Shown in pieces: positions 51,454 through 60,077 of a stretch of 64,000 bases of DNA (positions are counted from its first letter, which is position 1; each line of letters begins with the position of its first letter). This stretch comes from Paenibacillus ihbetae (lineage in GTDB: Bacteria > Bacillota > Bacilli > Paenibacillales > Paenibacillaceae): positions 4,132,501 through 4,196,500 of the forward strand of contig NZ_CP016809.1 in assembly GCF_002741055.1 (NCBI RefSeq), in the 5' to 3' direction. Below the pieces are notes generated by a model that saw only the letters and a list, made by a program, of their open reading frames with translations, was not told the origin of the DNA and did not search any database. The translations under genes were made by a program, and so were the position numbers.

Positions 51454-52167
51454 ATGATCAAAATCATGACGGCTGCGGAAAGACATACAACCCATCATAA
51501 CGGAATACACGGTGAATTCAGCTTTTCCTTCGGAGATTACGTAGATCCGCATAATGAGCATTTCGGGAGCTTGCTGGCTCATAATGAATATAAGCTGGGG
51601 CCGCTGGAGGGCTTCGACCGAAGATTTCACCATGACCTGGTCATCGCTTATGTCGTGCTGGAGGGAACGCTGACGTATGAGGATGATACGGGCAGACTTA
51701 CAGAATTGAAGCCGGGGACCGTACATGTTGTAAATACGGGATCCGGCGTATATCATGCCGAGAGAAACAGCTCTCCCTCTTCGGATGTATCGTATTTGGA
51801 GATGTGGTTCCTGCCGGCCGAGCCGGGCCTTTCATCCAGTTATCATGAAGGTGCGTTTGCAGAACAGCCGCAGAATCCGCTGTCTCCGATCCATATAACG
51901 GGAAGCGGGGAGGGCAGCCTGCCAATGTCATTGGATGTAAAGATGTACAGCGGCAGGCTGGAGACCGGACATGAACTGACGTGTCCATCCAAGGATCGAA
52001 GGATCCACGTATATGCCATTAGCGGACATGTCGAAATCACGACGGAGGAAGGGGTATTCGACCTAACTTCAGGAGATACGGCTCGAATTCAGAAATGCGA
52101 CAAGATCAAATTCCGCGGGAATGCGAGTGAAGGCTTCTCGGAAATGATGATTATTGATATGCCGTAG
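51454..52167 (+). CDS. pirin-family bicupin (YhhW-type)
   Basis: 237 residues with two cupin domains. The N-terminal one carries the metal-binding pattern HHNGIHGEFSFSFGDYVDPH, GFDRRFHHDLVIAYVVLEG and GVYHAERNSSPSSDVSYLEM. His pairs sit at the positions used for iron or quercetinase activity in pirins. The second domain (from about 145) includes RIHVYAISGHVEITTEEGVF and SGDTARIQKCDKI. GGCGGAGGTGAACC precedes the ATG. Members act as quercetinases or transcription cofactors; neither can be chosen from sequence. A terminator follows directly. Confidence 0.88.
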   Translation: MIKIMTAAERHTTHHNGIHGEFSFSFGDYVDPHNEHFGSLLAHNEYKLGPLEGFDRRFHHDLVIAYVVLEGTLTYEDDTGRLTELKPGTVHVVNTGSGVYHAERNSSPSSDVSYLEMWFLPAEPGLSSSYHEGAFAEQPQNPLSPIHITGSGEGSLPMSLDVKMYSGRLETGHELTCPSKDRRIHVYAISGHVEITTEEGVFDLTSGDTARIQKCDKIKFRGNASEGFSEMMIIDMP

Positions 52168-52180
52168 GGAGAAGCCCAAT

Positions 52181-52217
52181 AAGCCCCCGGTGCTCGAAGG
52201 TGAGCATCGGGGGCTTT
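52181..52217 (+). terminator. intrinsic terminator
   Basis: AAGCCCCCGGTGCTC pairs with GAGCATCGGGGGCTT around GAAGGT. The T tract is short (TTTGG). Confidence 0.75.
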
Positions 52218-52329
52218 GGCATGGTCTATGGTTTATTCCCTGCAGAAACGTCAAAGCCAAGAATGGATCAGGTAAGGCCAAGGTGCAAAGGTGCTGGCAA
52301 GAACGCTTGGATCAAGGCCGGAAAGGCCA

Positions 52330-52554
52330 TTACTTGCCCCTAAGGCGGCCCAGCTCCGAGACGACTGCCTCGACTTCCGAGATGCTGAGGTTATGTTTGT
52401 TAATGACCATTTCATATAAGTCATAAATATCGTCGTATTGGCTTGCGGAGAATGCGGAGGCCTGCATAGCGGCCGCACTGGCCATGCGGAGCTTCGATTT
52501 GATCTGCTCGATCATATACTCGACGTTGGCTTGCGTCTTTTCATTCAAATCCAT
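52330..52554 (-). CDS. DUF1128 (YfkK-like) small cytoplasmic protein
   Basis: 74 residues from the ATG preceded by GAGAGGAAGGTG; an upstream in-frame start is not backed by a ribosome site. The whole protein is helical: MDLNEKTQANVEYMIEQIKS, LRMASAAAMQASAFSASQYD, and VINKHNLSISEVEAVVSELG. This is the DUF1128 pattern of Bacillales YfkK. Function is unknown. It lies between the pirin gene and yyaC on the opposite strand. Confidence 0.88.
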   Translation of the reverse strand: MDLNEKTQANVEYMIEQIKSKLRMASAAAMQASAFSASQYDDIYDLYEMVINKHNLSISEVEAVVSELGRLRGK

Positions 52555-52741
52555 GGTTAACACCTTCCTCTCAGGTGGATTACACAATTCATCCCTGTAT
52601 TGTAACACGGCCCCGCGGGAACGACCAATAGTTTTGCCAAGACCGAGGAGGATAGGGTAAAATCAGGGAAAACCTATTGCTCCATTCCGATTTTCGGCTC
52701 CCATGGAATCCATGGGCTAGATATTGATGAGGAGGTCCGTC

Positions 52742-53281
52742 ATGAGCGATCAAGCAGGCAAGCTCCCGATGGCACAGACTGCAAGAGTCAGGATGTCGGG
52801 CCAGGAGCTGGGGCCATTTTTTCGGGAAATTTCCAAACGGCATGACGCTGAAGATGTTGTGTTCTTATGTATTGGAACCGATCGTTCGACGGGGGATGCA
52901 CTGGGACCGTTAACCGGAAGCCGACTTCTGGAATACGGCTTCCCGCTTGTGGTCGGAACGCTGCAGGAGCCCTGTGATGCCGGGAACCTGGAAACCCGGC
53001 TGAACGAGATTCCGGAAGGAAAGATCATGATCGCCGTCGACGCTTGCCTGGGCCAGCCTTCTTCCGTAGGCTATTTCTACACGATGGAGGGTCCGCTTAC
53101 GCCGGCCGCCTCCGTGGGCGGCAAGCTGCCTGCCGTCGGCCAGTATAGCGTTGCAGCCGTCGTCAACGTCCACGGCCCGAAGCCCTATTGGACGCTCCAG
53201 GTAACATCCTTGTATCAAGTCATGCAGATGGCGGAGCAAATCGCGTCTCAAGCCGCCTCGGCCTTTGGCCTTAGGGCGTGA
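52742..53281 (+). CDS. yyaC: YyaC-type spore protease-related protein
   Basis: 179 residues. The fold is that of the germination protease/hydrogenase maturation group: VVFLCIGTDRSTGDALGPLT near residue 40, VGTLQEPCDAGNLETRLNEI, IMIAVDACLGQPSSVGYFYT and VGQYSVAAVVNVHGPKPYWT. Asp residues in GTDRSTGD and AVDAC correspond to family-conserved ones. YyaC is conserved in endospore formers and expressed during sporulation; its substrate is not known. GATGAGGAGGTC precedes the ATG. This supports the view that the organism makes endospores. Confidence 0.88.
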   Translation: MSDQAGKLPMAQTARVRMSGQELGPFFREISKRHDAEDVVFLCIGTDRSTGDALGPLTGSRLLEYGFPLVVGTLQEPCDAGNLETRLNEIPEGKIMIAVDACLGQPSSVGYFYTMEGPLTPAASVGGKLPAVGQYSVAAVVNVHGPKPYWTLQVTSLYQVMQMAEQIASQAASAFGLRA

Positions 53282-53387
53282 GACATCTCGTTTCAGTCCG
53301 GGCTTTTTGGTTTAATTATATTGCATTCTTTATAAAATTTGGGTGTCCGGCTAACGGCATCCGCTGGATAGAAAGAAGGGTATCGCT

Positions 53388-54185
53388 ATGGAAAAAGTAC
53401 AATGCAACGGCACCACGATTTGTTATGTCGATCAGGGACAAGGGGAGCCGATCATCCTCCTCCACGGATTTTGCGGAAGCTCTGCCTACTGGGAGCAGCT
53501 TCTGCCGCACCTTCCCGGATATAGACTCATTGTACCGGATCTCCGGGGACATGGCCGTTCCGATGCGCCGATGGGATCGTACACCATCGAGCAGATGGCG
53601 GATGATGTTCAGCTTCTGATGGATGAGCTGGATATTCCGAAGGCTGTACTGCTCGGTCATTCGCTCGGGGGCTATATTACGCTCTCGTTCGCCCAGCGTT
53701 ACGCTTCTCGACTTCACGGCTTCGGCTTGATCCATTCGACCGGTTATCCGGATTCGGAGGAAGCGAAGGAGAAACGGGTAAAGGCCGTCAGTACGATACA
53801 AGGCGAGGGCATCACCTCCTTCGTGGATGGTCTAGTGCCGGGCTTGTTTGCGCCGGACACCGCGAGCTCCAAGCCGGAGTGTATCCAGCGGGCGAAGGAA
53901 ATCGGGTATTTGACGCCTCCGCAAGGCGCAATCGGCGCTGCTTTGGCAATGCGGGAGCGTCCCGACCGCCGGGATGTGCTCTCTGCTTCGACGCTGCCGA
54001 TTTTGCTGGTAGCAGGAGAGAGGGATGCCTTAATCCCGCCGGAACGCAGCTTTACGACAGACCATGACAATGTGACGCAGGTCGTTATTGAAGGGGCAGG
54101 CCATATGAGCATGATGGAGGCGCCGGAGAAGCTCGCCGAAGCGATCCTTGCTTATATGAAGTCGCTGCATGCGGAAAGTGAATGA
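53388..54185 (+). CDS. alpha/beta hydrolase
   Basis: 265 residues, a cytoplasmic alpha/beta-fold hydrolase. The oxyanion motif is ILLHGFCGSSAYW near residue 25; the nucleophile Ser92 lies in LLGHSLGGYITL; the acid lies in AGERDALIPPE near 215; and the catalytic His is in GAGHMSMMEAPEKLA near 245. A cap domain lies between about 125 and 190. GAAAGAAGGG precedes the ATG at good spacing. The stop codon falls inside a 31-bp tandem duplication (54181-54242). Substrate unknown; many relatives are esterases or thioesterases. Confidence 0.9.
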   Translation: MEKVQCNGTTICYVDQGQGEPIILLHGFCGSSAYWEQLLPHLPGYRLIVPDLRGHGRSDAPMGSYTIEQMADDVQLLMDELDIPKAVLLGHSLGGYITLSFAQRYASRLHGFGLIHSTGYPDSEEAKEKRVKAVSTIQGEGITSFVDGLVPGLFAPDTASSKPECIQRAKEIGYLTPPQGAIGAALAMRERPDRRDVLSASTLPILLVAGERDALIPPERSFTTDHDNVTQVVIEGAGHMSMMEAPEKLAEAILAYMKSLHAESE

Positions 54186-54250
54186 GCGCTATAATCGAAT
54201 AGATGCATACGAATGAGCGCTATAATCGAATAGATGCATACGAATGAGCG
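54181..54250 (+). repeat. 31-bp direct tandem duplication with a partial third copy
   Basis: The 31-base unit beginning AATGAGCGCTATAATCG occurs exactly twice (54181-54211 and 54212-54242), followed by AATGAGCG. The first copy includes the hydrolase stop codon. The copies are identical, so the duplication is recent. Confidence 0.92.
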
Positions 54251-54280
54251 GATATTCCCGAACAGGGGTATCCGCTTTGT
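54247..54280 (+). terminator. intrinsic terminator of the hydrolase gene
   Basis: AGCGGATA-CCC pairs with GGG-TATCCGCT around GAACA, then TTTGTT. Confidence 0.75.
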
Positions 54281-54386
54281 TCTGGCCGCTGGCTTTCTGA
54301 TTCCGAATAGCCTACAATTTAAACGTCAGCAATACACGGTAGATTAGCCATTACCCATGTCAGGGATAATAAGAGGAGGCAAGCTC

Positions 54387-55070
54387 ATGTTACGGAGAGA
54401 TTATCTTATGCGAATGGTAGAGGATATGACCCAAATGATTGCCAAAGTATTTGCCCTGAAGCAGGAGCGCAAGCATACCGAGGCTTTATGGGAGCTCGAC
54501 GACATGCTCCGGCGCCAATTCCGGCTGAATTCCAAGCTGCTGCGTTCACTGTCGGCCTCCGATATCGAGCAGTTGTTTTACAATCACGGTTACTTGGAAG
54601 CAGACAGGCTTCAAGGGGCTGCCAGGCTGCTTGAAGAAGAGGCGGAGATCGAGCAGGAGCTGGGCCGTGAGGATGAGGCTGTTCATCTCTCCACCAAAGT
54701 GCTTCAGCTGTATTTGAAATCCGCATTGAACGGAGCCGATCCCGGATTATTCGATTTGCCGGGGAGAATCCGGAGCGTAAAGGAACGGCTCCGCGCGTAC
54801 GAGCTGCCCGCTCGGCTGGTTCGTGACGATATGGCCTATGCCGAGCAGGAGGGACGCTACGCGGATGCGGAGAATCTGCTTTATCAGCTTCTGCAAAGCG
54901 GCGGGATTGATGCCGATGAAGCGATCCGCTTCTATCATCGGCTTCTGCTGAAGCCTGCGGAGGAGCTGGAGAGAGGACAGCTCCCGCTTGCGGAGGTTCA
55001 TGAGGGCATGGAGGAGCTGAGCCGGCGATTCCTGCCGGGGAAGCAGGAAGAACTGTCCGGCCGGGAGTAG
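54387..55070 (+). CDS. DUF6483-type helical protein
   Basis: 227 residues from the ATG after AAGAGGAGGC. Almost entirely helical and acidic. It begins MLRRDYLMRMVEDMTQMIAK and ALKQERKHTEALWELDDMLR, the start pattern of DUF6483, and continues with TPR-like pairs (ARLLEEEAEIEQELGREDEA, DMAYAEQEGRYADAENLLYQ). No membrane segment or catalytic motif. It lies 26 bases before a methyltransferase gene on the same strand and is probably cotranscribed. Function unknown. Confidence 0.82.
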   Translation: MLRRDYLMRMVEDMTQMIAKVFALKQERKHTEALWELDDMLRRQFRLNSKLLRSLSASDIEQLFYNHGYLEADRLQGAARLLEEEAEIEQELGREDEAVHLSTKVLQLYLKSALNGADPGLFDLPGRIRSVKERLRAYELPARLVRDDMAYAEQEGRYADAENLLYQLLQSGGIDADEAIRFYHRLLLKPAEELERGQLPLAEVHEGMEELSRRFLPGKQEELSGRE

Positions 55071-55096
55071 CCGGTCTATCTAATAAGGAAAGTGAG

Positions 55097-56281
55097 ATGT
55101 ACCCTTTGGAAGCTTTAAGAAAATTGATTCATAACATCATGGAGCAGTCTGCGTTAATTACAGCGACACTGAGTCAGCTTCGCAAACGGGAAGGCATGAC
55201 CTACAGCAAGGTGACGGTCAAGCCGGTCGAGCTCAAGAGCAAGCTTCATTACCAGTTTGCCTACTATTCGGGCACCAAGGTGACGCACCAGAATGTGCCG
55301 ACGGAGGAAGCGGAGGCCGTCCTGATCGATATGTTCGAGAATGTCTTCCGCCAGGCGATGATTTACACCCCGGAAGCCGATTATCAGGTTCTGATCTCGA
55401 AAAAATACAAGGTGTCGATTCTGACAAAGTCCCCGACCAAGTCGTCTGTGGACATGTCCCATAACCGCAAGAAATCGTACATCCTTGAAGAAGGCGAGCC
55501 GGTTCCGTTTCTGGTAGAGCTCGGCATCATGAACGAGGACGGGAAGGTATTCGCACGCAGGTACGATAAATTCAGACAGATTAACCGCTTCCTGGAGATG
55601 GTAGAGGATGTCCTCCCCCATTTGCCGGAAGATCGTCCGCTGACGATCGTGGATTTCGGATGCGGCAAATCGTATCTGACGTTCGCGCTGTATCACTATT
55701 TGGCGGTAAAGGCGCGCAGAACGCTGAATATTGTCGGATTGGATCTAAAGGCGGATGTGATCGAACACTGCAGTATGCTGGCGAAAAAGCTGAATTACAG
55801 CCAGCTGCGTTTTCTTGTCGGCGACATTGCGGAATATGACGAATTGGAGCAGGTCGATATGGTCGTCACCCTGCATGCTTGCGACACCGCCACCGATGCT
55901 GCCCTGGAAAAAGCCGTGCGTTGGGGCGCTTCGGTCATTCTGTCGGTGCCTTGCTGTCAGCACGAGCTGTTTGCCCAAATCAACAGTCCGGTGATGGAGC
56001 CGCTCTTGTCGCACGGCATTCTGAAGGAACGCTTCTCGGCGCTGGCCACGGACGCCATCCGGGCGAAGCTGCTGGACCTGATGGGATACAAGACGCAGCT
56101 GCTGGAGTTTATCGATATGGAGCATACGCCGAAAAATATTCTGATCCGCGCGGTCAGCGGCTCTGCCGGAGAGCGGGATAAGCTGTGGCGGGAATATACC
56201 GCTTTTCGCGATTTTCTGAAGGCAGATCCTTATTTGGAGCGGGCCTGCAGGGATTTGCTGCCGGATCAACCATCGATTTAA
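55097..56281 (+). CDS. SAM-dependent methyltransferase (Methyltransf_32 type)
   Basis: 394 residues. The class I SAM fold starts near residue 180: LTIVDFGCGKSYLTFALYHY (motif I), RTLNIVGLDLKADVIEHCSM, FLVGDIAEYDELEQVDMVVT with LHACDTATDAAL, then SVPCCQHELFAQI. The LHACDTATD and PCCQHE blocks are typical of the group that includes METTL25/GSTCD-like RNA or tRNA methylases. The N-terminal 170 residues form a separate domain (MYPLEALRKLIHNIMEQSAL, YSKVTVKPVELKSKLHYQFA). It is in tandem with the DUF6483-type gene, and a terminator follows. The substrate is unknown, probably RNA. Confidence 0.86.
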   Translation: MYPLEALRKLIHNIMEQSALITATLSQLRKREGMTYSKVTVKPVELKSKLHYQFAYYSGTKVTHQNVPTEEAEAVLIDMFENVFRQAMIYTPEADYQVLISKKYKVSILTKSPTKSSVDMSHNRKKSYILEEGEPVPFLVELGIMNEDGKVFARRYDKFRQINRFLEMVEDVLPHLPEDRPLTIVDFGCGKSYLTFALYHYLAVKARRTLNIVGLDLKADVIEHCSMLAKKLNYSQLRFLVGDIAEYDELEQVDMVVTLHACDTATDAALEKAVRWGASVILSVPCCQHELFAQINSPVMEPLLSHGILKERFSALATDAIRAKLLDLMGYKTQLLEFIDMEHTPKNILIRAVSGSAGERDKLWREYTAFRDFLKADPYLERACRDLLPDQPSI

Positions 56282-56607
56282 CGTTCATAAGAAGGGTGAC
56301 AGGAGCGGGAGTGTCCGCTTTTGTCGCCCTTTTGTTATGCCCTCACGCGTCGAACCCCTATGATGCTAACCATATCAAGTGGGCGGGATTTCGCTTCAAA
56401 TTGCATCCGGAGCGGCAAATGACAGCAGCATCTACACGCTGTAGATATCGTTCGTTCCTGCAAGAATATCCTCCGCCGGCCATGTCCACACTTGCTAATA
56501 GACCTTGAATATTGGCAAAATCCGCCGTTAATCATGGTGGATAGGTTCTAATCCTTAAGAGGAAGAAGCGATCAGGGCGTGGGCGGACGAGAAAGGAGGC
56601 GGCACGA
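56282..56607. other. 326-base intergenic region
   Basis: No convincing gene. It begins with the terminator at 56292-56335 and ends in the AAAGGAGGCGG ribosome site of the large membrane protein. A weak inverted repeat lies near 56425-56450. Confidence 0.5.
56292..56335 (+). terminator. intrinsic terminator
   Basis: AAGGGTGACA-GCGG pairs with CCGC-TGTCGCCCTT, followed by TTGTT. It is 11 bases after the methyltransferase stop. Confidence 0.78.
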
Positions 56608-59037
56608 ATGGGACTGAGGGGTTCATGGTATGGCGGCCTGCTGCTGACGGTGCTGCTGCTTACAGCCTGCAGCGAAACCGGATGGTTCTTTGATTCGGAT
56701 CTTTATTTGGCGGCTGCAGGCTGGGCGGGTCTTCTCTTATTGCTGTTCGTTCTAAGAAGGAACAGCGGCTTCCAGCGCTTCTCTTACCACCGGGCTGCTC
56801 TTCCCGTAAAACCGACCAATCCTTACCGTGCAATTGCAGCGACAGGTATCGGAGGAATTCTTGCGATCTATGTGCAACATGCTCTTCGCGGACCCGCCAG
56901 CATGGAAGGAACGTTGAAGGAGCTCGTGCTGTGGGGGCTTTACGGTTCGTTTGCGGCGGCAGCCTGGGAAGTTAGCAGGACAGCGAAAGGCAGGTTGTCC
57001 TTAAGGCTTGGCTGGCATCTCCTCGGTGCGGTGTTGTGCGGCAGCGCGCTGCTTCACGTCTATGGCGTGCTGGATCTGCCGTACGGCATCTATCATACGG
57101 CAGATCCCGCCATAAGCGCGACGGGCGCGAGGCTCGGCGGCCTGCTGCAGTACCCGAACACGTTCGGGGCCTTGATGGCCGCCTTCCTGCTTGAGCGCCT
57201 GTTCGCGCTGGCGCCCGCGCTGCAGGCACGGCCGGGCGCCCTCCGCACAGCGGCTGCGCTGCTGCCGCTGTTGCCCTACACCGCCGCGCTGCTCCTCACG
57301 GAGTCGCGCGGCGCCTGGCTCGCGGCCGCTCTGGCGTGCGCGGCCGGGCTTGCCCTTGAGCGGCGGCGGATTGCGCCGCTCCTTATTGCCGCCGCCGCGC
57401 CTTTGGCGAGCGCGGCGCTTGTGTACCGCCAGCTGGCCGATGCCAAGCTGGCGCCCGCGGTGCTGCCCGGCCTGCTGTGGCTGGCCGGGCTTTGGGCCGG
57501 CGGCGTCCTCGCCGGCCTGCTGCTGTGCCGCTTGCGGCACAGCGGGGGCCTCCGGCGGCGCGTGCTGGCGCCGGCGGCCCTGGTTGCTGCGGCGGCGGGA
57601 TATGCCGCAGCGGGGGTTGCGATCCTGCACCAGGTGCAGGATCGGGCGCTTGGCGGCGCGGCTACGCTTAGCGCCCGCCGCCTGATCTACAGCGACGCGT
57701 GGCAGCTGGCCAAGTCGTCGCTGTGGCTGGGACAAGGGGGGGAGACGTGGCGGCATGTTTACCGCGCCGTACAGTCCCAGCCTTACGTCGGGGGCGAGGT
57801 GCACAGCGGATATCTCGACATGCTGCTCAATACGGGCATTATCGGCCTGCTGCTCGTATGTGCTTTGCTCCTTGCATTAATTGCTGGGATCGCCAAGGCA
57901 TGTCCGAGGCTGCTGCCGCCGTTTCTCGTTCTGACGCTGCATGCAGCCATCGATTTTGATTGGAGCTATCCCTTGGTCTGGCTGCTTATGCTATGGCTGC
58001 CGGCAATGGGAACAGGAATGGCTCCTCCGGCGGATTGGACAATGAGGCAAGAAGGAGGCGTGAATGCTTTTGGACGGGAAGCTTCTATCCCAAAACGTTC
58101 CCAGCCCGTTGGTGGGCTGCGTCCTCTTCCAATTGATGCGCCCGGTGTATGGATGCGTACTCCACCTCAGCGTTTGAGCAAGTGGCAATGGATTTCGCCC
58201 CAGCGTTTAGGGAAGTTGTGCTGGATGTCATCCCCGCTGCTGTCCGATTTGCAGGACCCGAGAATGTTCTGGCGATCCCGTATGCTGCACTGGATCTCGT
58301 CCGGTAAGCCGACCGTACGGTACTACCGGCATCAACGAACCGACTCTCCAAAGGAGGGCTTCCGGCGTTACTTCCCGGGCACTCAGCTTAAGCTTTCCTG
58401 TATGCTGCGCCGAATGATTCCCCCACGGCTGCCTGCCCAATGGCATCGTCTCCCGCTTCTCCTTGGGTTCCTATGCTGGGCGGTCTTAACCGCTTCACTC
58501 GGCATGAGTGAGATGAAGCTTCGATTCGCGGCTTCAGCGGGGGAGGCGGAGCGACGCGAGCTGCTGCAAGCTGCCTTGTCGTGGAATCCCGCAAACAGCG
58601 CGGCAGCGGTGGGCTTGTCCGAGCTGCTTCCACCAGAGCAGCAAATGATTTTGCTAGAGGGAAGCCTGCGTTATGCGCCTCAGCATGCAGGCTTAAGCTG
58701 GAGGCTCGCGGAAGCCCATGCGTTGGCAGGTCGTGCCGATACGGCTGCCTTCTGGTACCGCAAAAGCCTTGAGCTGGATCGTTATAGTTCCGACAAGCAG
58801 ACGCGGGCGGTGCTGGCGCTAACCTCGCTTGCCGTGAAACAAAGCGCTGCCGGGGATGTCTCCGGAGCCGGGCGCTCCGCTTCGGCGGCGATGGATATGC
58901 TGCAGAGCTACCGTTGGCTCGCCGAAGCGGTTCATGCATCACCCGGCGTCCGGAACGACCGGCGATTTCATTTGACGGCCCAAGCGCAGCGGCAGGCCGC
59001 CTTTTTAGCGGGTTGGATCGGGCGCGGGAAGCAGTGA
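56608..59037 (+). CDS. large membrane protein: O-antigen ligase-like domain plus TPR-like tail
   Basis: 809 residues after AAAGGAGGCGG. About ten membrane helices occupy residues 5-470 (LLLTVLLLTACSETGW, GWAGLLLLLFVLRR, LRTAAALLPLLPYTAALLL, TGIIGLLLVCALLLALIAGI). EVHSGYLDMLLNTGIIGLLL is typical of O-antigen ligases (Wzy_C), which act on lipid-linked glycans. Residues 475-615 are polar and low in complexity, with repeated RLSKW/RLGKL-type phrases (PPQRLSKWQWISPQRLGKL) and no recognised domain. From about 640 helical TPR-like pairs follow (SGEAERRELLQAALSWNPA, ASLRYAPQHAGLSWRLAEAH). The stretch 57120-57700 is far richer in G+C than its neighbours. Transport or ligase activity is inferred only from the fold. 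Confidence 0.78.
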   Translation: MGLRGSWYGGLLLTVLLLTACSETGWFFDSDLYLAAAGWAGLLLLLFVLRRNSGFQRFSYHRAALPVKPTNPYRAIAATGIGGILAIYVQHALRGPASMEGTLKELVLWGLYGSFAAAAWEVSRTAKGRLSLRLGWHLLGAVLCGSALLHVYGVLDLPYGIYHTADPAISATGARLGGLLQYPNTFGALMAAFLLERLFALAPALQARPGALRTAAALLPLLPYTAALLLTESRGAWLAAALACAAGLALERRRIAPLLIAAAAPLASAALVYRQLADAKLAPAVLPGLLWLAGLWAGGVLAGLLLCRLRHSGGLRRRVLAPAALVAAAAGYAAAGVAILHQVQDRALGGAATLSARRLIYSDAWQLAKSSLWLGQGGETWRHVYRAVQSQPYVGGEVHSGYLDMLLNTGIIGLLLVCALLLALIAGIAKACPRLLPPFLVLTLHAAIDFDWSYPLVWLLMLWLPAMGTGMAPPADWTMRQEGGVNAFGREASIPKRSQPVGGLRPLPIDAPGVWMRTPPQRLSKWQWISPQRLGKLCWMSSPLLSDLQDPRMFWRSRMLHWISSGKPTVRYYRHQRTDSPKEGFRRYFPGTQLKLSCMLRRMIPPRLPAQWHRLPLLLGFLCWAVLTASLGMSEMKLRFAASAGEAERRELLQAALSWNPANSAAAVGLSELLPPEQQMILLEGSLRYAPQHAGLSWRLAEAHALAGRADTAAFWYRKSLELDRYSSDKQTRAVLALTSLAVKQSAAGDVSGAGRSASAAMDMLQSYRWLAEAVHASPGVRNDRRFHLTAQAQRQAAFLAGWIGRGKQ

Positions 59038-59614
59038 CAGCTTTAGGTCGCTCCGGCGCCGTCCCCAAGCACCCGCCAATGCCCTAACATTAGCTGCTCG
59101 CTTAGGGGCTTACGCTACGCACCATGACATGCTCAACGCATAGAGCATCCTCTATGCACCGAGGTGGCATGCGTCTCGCACCGGGGCATGCTCAACGCAC
59201 TGAGATCTACGACCGAGGCATGCTTACGCATGAGGCGTGCGTGTACACGAGGCGTGCTTTAGCACAACATACTCTATGACAGGGCATGCACTACACACGA
59301 GTCATTACTCTATGCGCGAGGCATGCACTACACACGAGTCATACTCTATGCGCGAGGCATGCACTACACACGAGTCATACTCTATGCGTGAGGCATGCAC
59401 TACACACGAGTCATACTCTATGCGCGAAGCATGCGCTACGTACGTGCCATATCCAAGCACCGAGACACGCTCTAACACTAGGCAAGCCCTACACACGAAG
59501 CTGCTGTAGGACCTTGGTTTTATGCCCTCCATCGCCAGCATTGCTGCCCTCGCCGCGAGGGTGGCAGTGGACCATGGCGGCGCTTGTCTTAGGCCGAATC
59601 CGGTCCGGCACGGC
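59038..59614. other. 577-base non-coding region of repeats
   Basis: It carries degenerate copies and then four clear copies of a 36-bp unit (see 59282-59460). Frames on both strands stay open because the unit is 12 codons long, but they read as repeated peptides without ribosome sites or gene-like composition. Confidence 0.65.
59282..59460 (+). repeat. 36-bp minisatellite
   Basis: The 36-bp unit beginning GAGGCATGCACTACACACGA occurs at 59318-59353, 59354-59389 and 59390-59425 almost without change. A 37-base copy precedes at 59282-59317 and a diverged copy follows at 59426-59460. Weaker GCATGC-bearing copies continue upstream to about 59120. Confidence 0.92.
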
Positions 59615-59923
59615 CTAACCGCCAAAGGCGTCGCGGAATGCCGAGGCTAGCTGCCGCTCCGGAACCTGCCACAGCTCCGCGATCTCGCCGCAGACCTCTT
59701 TTTCCCACCAGTCGCACAGCAGCTTTTTATTGCTGTAATTGTCATGAATCCAGATCAGGTTACCGATGACTTTCCGGTAGTACAGCTCCTCTCCTTGCTT
59801 TACGGCTTCCGGCGGAATGAATTGCTTCAGACGTTTGGCCGTCCGGTACAATTCCTTGCTGCAGGCCCGCCTGATGCCGCGCGGCGAAGGGGGCTTGCCG
59901 CCCGGTTGTTTCGTATGATACAT
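59615..59923 (-). CDS. conserved-looking basic cytoplasmic protein
   Basis: 102 residues from the ATG at 59923, preceded by AAAGGAGTGAATAGC. Composition is normal for a gene: YRTAKRLKQFIPPEAVKQGE, LIWIHDNYSNKKLLCDWWEK and EVCGEIAELWQVPERQLASA, with Cys and Trp spread as in a folded helical protein. No membrane segment or motif is known to me. It is divergent from the DedA gene by 150 bases. The ribosome site and amino-acid use support a real gene, function unknown. Confidence 0.78.
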   Translation of the reverse strand: MYHTKQPGGKPPSPRGIRRACSKELYRTAKRLKQFIPPEAVKQGEELYYRKVIGNLIWIHDNYSNKKLLCDWWEKEVCGEIAELWQVPERQLASAFRDAFGG

Positions 59924-60077
59924 CGCTATTCACTCCTTTTGCTTCACCATATGTACTGCAACGGGCGGAAGTCACAGTGTCTCCGGCAAAATGGGCACAG
60001 TAGAAGGCATGTCCGGGGCTATGGTAGAATAGGCTAGTAGAAGAAATCAGCGCAAACAGAAAGAGGTGTGCCTTCGC

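Noticed and set aside
59237..59625. Three frames of 90-110 codons, on both strands, in the 36-bp repeat
   Set aside because: A 12-codon unit keeps frames open by chance; there is no start signal or gene-like composition.
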